Source: an uncultured Planctomycetaceae bacterium (GTDB lineage: Bacteria; Planctomycetota; Planctomycetia; Pirellulales; Pirellulaceae). From it: DNA of 6,519 bases. The notes under the pieces were generated by a model. The model was not told where the DNA came from. It saw only the letters and a program-made list of their open reading frames with translations, and did no database searches. Location of the stretch: assembly GCA_903927685.1 (NCBI GenBank), contig CAIYOB010001168.1, positions 1 to 6,519 of the forward strand, written 5' to 3'. The translations under genes were made by a program, and so were the position numbers. Below, piece by piece: positions 1 through 6,100 of the stretch (the first letter of the stretch is position 1; each line of letters opens with the position of its first letter).

Positions 1-119
1 CCGGCGGTCTGCGTCACCGTTCCGGCGACGGCGGCCGTCCCATCGCCCCAGTCGATCGTCGCCGTGTGCGTGTCGCCCGTCCCCGCGTCCGTGAACGTGG
101 CCGGAGCCAGGCTGACCGT
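1..119. repeat. Direct DNA repeat, copy 1 (partner at 292-410)
   Basis: Bases 1-119 match 292-410 without a single difference (offset 291). After that the copies diverge over about 40 bases and match again for 24 bases at 160-183 versus 451-474, the N-A-A-P-V-V linker. The left end of the match is set by the window edge, so the true repeat is longer or part of an array. Confidence 0.93.
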
Positions 120-155
120 CGCTCCTTCCGCCACGCTCTGATCCGCCCCGGCGGC
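1..155 (-). repeat. 97-residue PKD tandem unit, second copy cut by the left edge
   Basis: Residues 2122-2172 hold the first 51 residues of another copy, with V-A-E-G-A-T-V-S-L-A-P-A-T-F and A-T-I-D-W-G-D-G-T (W2157). Its remainder, and probably further copies, lie beyond the left edge. Residues 2134-2172 are identical to 2037-2075; the start of the copy differs (A-A-G-A-D-Q-S-V-A instead of E-A-G-G-N-Q-L-V-T). Confidence 0.87.
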
Positions 156-3100
156 GACGACCGGCGCCGCGTTGGTCACGGTCACGGTCAGCGTGTCCGC
201 GTGGCTGCCGCCGTCATCGTCCGTCACGGTCACGGTCACCACGTACGTGCCGTTGTCGGCGTACACATGGCTGCCCGCCACCGAGCCGCCGCCGGCGGTC
301 TGCGTCACCGTTCCGGCGACGGCGGCCGTCCCATCGCCCCAGTCGATCGTCGCCGTGTGCGTGTCGCCCGTCCCCGCGTCCGTGAACGTGGCCGGAGCCA
401 GGCTGACCGTGGATCCTTCCGTCACGAGCTGGTTGCCACCAGCCTCGACTACCGGCGCCGCGTTGGTCACGGTCCACGTGGTGGAGTACTCGGAGAATCC
501 GCCGTCCCGGTCAAAAATCCGGGCATACACCGTCGGCCGGCCGTTGTCATCGAAGGTGAACGACCGGCTCGAGCCGTCTGTGGCGCCGGCGTAACTGGTT
601 GCCAAACCGGCGACGCTGGTCGCGTAGCTGTAGTGCAAGCCGGCCTCCGTGTCCGCCACGGAGGGGTCAAACGCCGCGCTCAAGCTAACCGTCACCGGGC
701 TGCCTTCCAGCCCCGGACCGGAATTGCCGACCGTCGCCGTCGGCGCGACGTTCTCGACGGTCAACGTGAACGTCACGGTGGACGCGGCGTCCCCGGCATC
801 CGTGGCGGTGATGGCGACCGTCCGGTTGTCCGCCGGGCCGTCCGTCGCCGCGAAGGTCCAACTCCAGGTCCCATCCGCGTGGGCCGACACGGTGCCCCTC
901 GAGGCGACCAGCGTCACGGAAGCGCTGTCCGGATCGCTGTAACTGCCCGCAGCCCCCGCGGCTTGGCCCTCCCGGACGGTAATCGAGTCGGCGCCGCTGA
1001 TGGCCGGCGCGTCATTGGTGCCGGTGATGGTGACGGAGATGACTCGGCTGGCGGTGCCATCCACCGAACTGACCGTGACGGAGTCGGTGTAAGTCTGCCC
1101 GGCGGCGAATTCGTCGTGGGCCGTGTTCATGGTGTAGGTCCAGAGACCGGCCGCGTCGATGCTGAACGTGCCGTAGCCGTGGCTGCCGGCCGCCGCGACC
1201 TGGGCCGCAAACAGGCTCTCCCCGCTGTTGGGGTCGCTGACCGTCAGCGTGCCGCTGACACTCTGCGCGGCATCGGTCTCCGTGAGGGCGGCCGTGCCGT
1301 CGCCGGTGATGGTCGCGGGAGCATTCACGACCACGGACAAGCCGGCGACCGGATACCACTTGCCGGACTCGGTGGCGGTGGCGGTGATCAGGTACCGCGC
1401 CGGAGTGGCGGCATAGGTATGGGTCGGCAACTCCGGCGCAAAATCGGAGTACAGATCCCAGGTGCCGTCGCCCCAGTGGATAGCCCAATCGTCGATCGTG
1501 TCATCGCCGGGATCCGTGACGGACAGACTCACCGTGTAGGGAACACCGGGCAGGGCGGTCGGGTCGCCCACCAGCGCCAGAGTCGGGGCGACATCGGTCG
1601 GTTCCAGAAAGACGGTCGCGCTGCCCAGCCAGGAATCGTCTTCCCGGAAGACATCCACCTGGACGTCATAGCGGATGTCATCCTCGGGCGTGAAAAAGGC
1701 GATCTTGTCCGTTCCGATCAGGAAGAGATCCGGATTGACGTCTTTCTTGACCGTCCACTGGTACCGGTACACCGGGTTCTCGCCCAGGGGAGCCGGATCG
1801 TGCAGCACCTGGGCAGTCAGGGGAAGCGGGGTTCCTTCAGGACTGGAATCGAAGGCCCCGGTGATCGTGACGGGGACGGGCTCGCCCCACTGCTCTTGGG
1901 GCATGATCGTCGTTCCGATGTCGTTGGGCACCCGGAAGAAACCGTCTTCACTGGTGACAAATGCGTAGATCACTTTCCAGTTGTCGAGCGCATAGTCATG
2001 CGTGACCGACGTCGCATCGCCGGGCACCGTTTCCAGAGTGCCGTCACCCCAATGGACGATCCAACTGCTGACCGGATCGTTGCCGGGGTCGACCGCGGAC
2101 AGGTACAGGGTGTAGGGCGTACCCAGCATGTGCAGGACCGGGCCACGGATCGAGAACACCGGATCCACGTTGTAGACGGTCATGCTCTCGACCGCTCGGC
2201 CGATCTCGCTCCCTCCGTCGCTAACGACCAGGGTGACTTCGTAGGCGCCGTCATCGTCGGGGGTGAAACGGAAGTCCCGCTCCGCGCCGGCAGCGTACGC
2301 TACACCGTCCTTCCGCACGGTCCAGGCGTACTCGACTGCCGCGCCCGGCGGTTCCGCCAGCGCCGGGCTCAGTTCGACCAGGGCCCCCTCGGGAGACAGG
2401 GCGGGCAGGCCGGCGATCGCGACGGGGGGCGCCGTCGCGGTGACCGTCACCGCGACGTTGTTCCCCGCGTCATGCCGCGTCGCAAAGAAAGCCGCGGCGC
2501 TCACGGTATACGTCGCCGGGGTCGGGGCATAGGTATGCCCCGCGATGCTCACCGGGGCGCGTACCTGCTCGACGGGATTTCCGTCGCCCCAGTCGATCTC
2601 CCAATACTGCAGGGTTTCTACGCTCGAGTAGTCTGCGCCCAGGTAGAGCCGATAGGGTTGTCCGGCAACCACCGTGTCCTCGCCGTACAGAGCGATCACC
2701 GGCGGAATGTCACGGACCGTCACGGACTGGCTGGCGCCGCCGACGTAATGCCATTCGTCGTCGTACACCGACACGGTCACCACAACCACGCCGGCGTGCA
2801 GCGGGATGAAGGTGAAGACCCGACCGTCGCCGGTGCCCTCCGCGCCGGCCTCCCAGCTGTATTGCAGCTTGGTCGCAATCGTGTTGGTCACCGTCGCGGT
2901 CACCACGATCGGCGTGCCTGGATCGACGGCGGCAGGCAGTTCGCTCAACGCCACGTCGCCTTGGAACTTGGATCGGACGTAGACGGACAGCGTGTTCGAG
3001 GCGTAACGCTCGCCACGGGTGTCCTCGTTTTGCACCCAGGTCCGGATGGTATGGTTCTGGTATCCCACCGTATACACGTGCTCGACATCCAGGTTGCTGC

Positions 3101-6100
3101 CGGTGACAAAGGAATTCGGCGTCCCGTCGCCCCAGGAAATCTCCCACTGATTCGTTTCGTCACCCGGGTCCCGTGCCGCCAGAGTCAGGGTGTAGACCTG
3201 ATCTTGAGTCACCGTCGCCGGGCCGCTGATCAGGGGATTCGGCTCGCGATCGTACACCGTGCGGGTGACGGTCGTCTTGCTGCTGCTGTCCGTGCCGTCG
3301 GAAACCGTCAAGGTGACGCTGAACGTCCCATTATCATCCGGGATGAACGTGAAATTCGGGTCGGTGCCGAGGATGCCGGAGACAATCCCGTTCTTCGTCA
3401 CCCTCCAAGCATAGGTGAGCTGATCGCTGCCGGGATCGGTGGCCGTTGACGACAGCGGGATCGCGTCTCCCTCGAAGATATTCCAGGGCAAGTCGGTGAT
3501 CGTCACCGTGGGCGCGACGTTGACCACCGTCACGGCGCGAGTCGCGGTGAACGTCCCGTCTTCATTCGTGGCTACGACGGTGATGGTAAAGCTGCCGTTG
3601 TTCGTGAAGGTGTGGCCGGCGCTGCTCGCTCCGGCCGGCAGGGTCAAGGCCGCCGTGCCATCGCCCCAATCGATGGCCCACGAGGTGACCGTGTCCGTCC
3701 CGGGGTCCGCTGCCGAGAAGCCCAGGGTGTACGCCGAGCCTTCGTTGAGCGACGCCACACCGGTCAGGTTCAGGGTCGGGGCCACGTCGGTCGCGGTGAG
3801 CGTTTCCGTGGCGGTTCCGGTCGAGCCGTTGCTATCGGTCACCGTCAAATTGATCACGTAGGTGCCGTCATCATTGGGAGTCACGCTGTAGCTGGCCAGC
3901 GTGCCGGCGGCGCCATAGGCGGTGCCGTTCCGCGTGACGGTCCAGTGGTAGGAGACAATGCCGCTGCCGGGATCGGTGACGTTCGCGGTGAGATTCACCG
4001 CCGTTCCTTCCGGGCTGGACGCCGGCAGTCCGGCGATCAGCACGTCGGGCACGGGGATGACGGTCAGCGCTTTCGTGCTGCTGTACGTGCCATCTTCATC
4101 CGTAGCCTGGACGGTGATGGTATAGCTGCCTGCGTCGGCATAGGTGTGCGTGAGAGAATTGGTGCCTTGCGTCAGGCTTGCCGCCGCCGTGCCATCGCCC
4201 CAGTCGAGTCTCACGGAGCTGATCGTGTCGGGGCCGCGGTTGGTGATCGTGACGTCGAGCGTGTAGGCCACGTCTTCCCGGACCGAGGCCGCGCCGCTGA
4301 ACGTGATGACCGGGGCCAGATTCGTCGCGGTCAGGCTGCCGCTCGCGCTGCCCGTGGCCGTGCCGTCGGAGACCGCCAGGGTCACTTGGTACCCAGCCGG
4401 CCCGTCGTCGGGGGTGAAAGCGAAGGTGGCATTGGTCCCTGAAGCATAGGACGAACCGTCCTTGGTCACCGTCCAGGCGTAGGTGAACTGCTCACTGGCA
4501 GGATCCGTCACGGTTGAGGTCAAATTGATTGCGGTCCCTTCGGGGCTGGATGCGGGCAGTCCGTGGATCACCACCGTCGGGGTGACGTTGGTGACCGTCA
4601 CGCCGAGCGTATGGGCGGCGTCAAACGTACCGTCCTCGTTGACGGCCCGGGCGCTGATGGTGCTGGAGGCCGGGCCGTCGGCAAACACGTGGTTGACCGC
4701 GGCCGAAGTGCCGGAGACCGTTTGCACGGCCGTCCCGTCACCCCAGTTGATGCTCCAGGAACCGACGGTGTCCGTACCGGGGTCGGAGACGTTCAGATTC
4801 AGCGTATACGTCGAACCCTCGGCCACCGTGCCGGCTCCGCCCAGGGTCAACGTCGGCGGCACGTCGGTCACGGTCACGGTCCCGGTAGCCCGCCGGGTGC
4901 TGCCGTCACTCGACGCGACGTCCAGCGTCACCAGGTAATTGTCATTGTCCGGCGGGGTAAAGGCGAAACGGGTCCCGGCGCCGGTGGCAAAGACGTCCGT
5001 TCCGCGCTGAACGGTCCAGGCAAACTGGTCGTTGCCGGTGTAGATGCTGCCGGTTACGCCCAAGGTTATAACGGTCCCTTCCGGACTGGTGGCGGGCAGG
5101 TTGGCGATCCCGATTTGCGGCTCGGCCGTGACGGTCACGAGCTGACTCGCCGTCGGGCTGCCAGCGCCCGTGTGTCCGGCCTGATCCTTGCGCTCGACGC
5201 TGATCCGCGCGAGATAGTCGCCCGCAGCGGCGTACGTGTGGGACAACGCGGCCGTGCGCACGCTGTTGGCCAGGTAGACGTGTTCCTCGGAACCGTCGCC
5301 CCAGAAAACGTGCAGCGCGCGGTCATAAGTCCAGTCCGGACCGTCGCCGAACTGGACGGCGAGGTTCGTCGCTTGCCCCAGCACGGGCGCGCTGGGGGTC
5401 AGCGCCGCACTGACGATCACCGGGGCATGCGTGTTGACCTCGGCCGTGTTGTGGAGGATCTGCGTGGGGATGTCCGGATGGGTGATCGTGATGCGGATCG
5501 GGTAGACGCCGCCGGGTTCAGAATAGCTGTGTTCGGGGTAGGAATAGCGGTCCGCCGCTTGAACCTGGAAGGTGACGAAGTACTTTCCGGTCGCGCCGTC
5601 AGGGAACTTGTTGGCCACCGTCAGCGCTCCCGCACCGCTGGCGCCGTTCCCCCAGTCGATCGTCGCGTTGAAGTTGGCGATCGCGGCCTCGGCGATCGAT
5701 TGGCGGGTGGTGAACGTGGCCAGCAGCGATCCGCTGGCGCCGCCGATGTTGGTGTTAACATACTTGACGAGCGGCGTGGTCGTGACCGTGTACGGCGCGC
5801 GGGTCGCGGTGATGATCAACGCGTCCGTGCCGGTATAGGTCGTCGCGCCCCACGTCTCCCGGGCGGTCAATTGGGCAAAGTACGTTCCCGCTCCCTGGGC
5901 CAGGGACGGAGTGATGGTCCAGCCGGAGCCCGACTGGACCTTCGTCGTCCCGGCCCCGGTCTGGTAGTAGATGTCCCAACTGGCCGACACGTTCGGTGCG
6001 GACGGATTCCCCGTCGGATACGTGCCGGTGAGTTGCAGGGGGTGATCGGCATCCATCGTCACGTTCGGTCCGGCATGGACGATCAGTCCGTTGCTGAAGA

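Noticed and set aside
52..58. Recurring TCGATCG boxes (also 343-349 and near 5653) as regulatory sites
   Set aside because: They fall on the codons for A-T-I-D-W-G in PKD domains and recur because the protein motif recurs.
174..239. GGTCAC-type hexamer runs (174-188, 223-239, also 4866-4880) as possible binding sites or microsatellites
   Set aside because: They encode the Val-Thr alternation of beta-strands closing the PKD domains and are explained by coding content.
1..410. CRISPR array or mobile-element repeats for the identical direct repeats
   Set aside because: The repeats are 119 bases or more, spaced by whole codons, and in frame with a PKD domain. There are no short uniform repeats with unique spacers, terminal inverted repeats or transposase.
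172..594. Plus-strand frame with a plausible Val/Thr-rich start
   Set aside because: GGTCAC hexamers read as Val-Thr on both strands, so the antisense looks protein-like. No domain pattern continues, and the minus frame explains the region fully.
1012..1488. Minus-strand 158-residue frame in another register
   Set aside because: It overlaps the VCBS and last type-A domains out of frame, and its product is a His/Arg-rich scramble.
66..3449. Plus-strand 1127-residue open frame
   Set aside because: It mirrors the minus-strand gene codon for codon, has an Arg/Gly/His-rich composition and no recognisable domain, and shows repeats only because the sense strand does.
3612..4442. Plus-strand 276-residue open frame
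   Set aside because: It lies in the same in-register antisense frame as 66-3449 and is a shadow for the same reasons.
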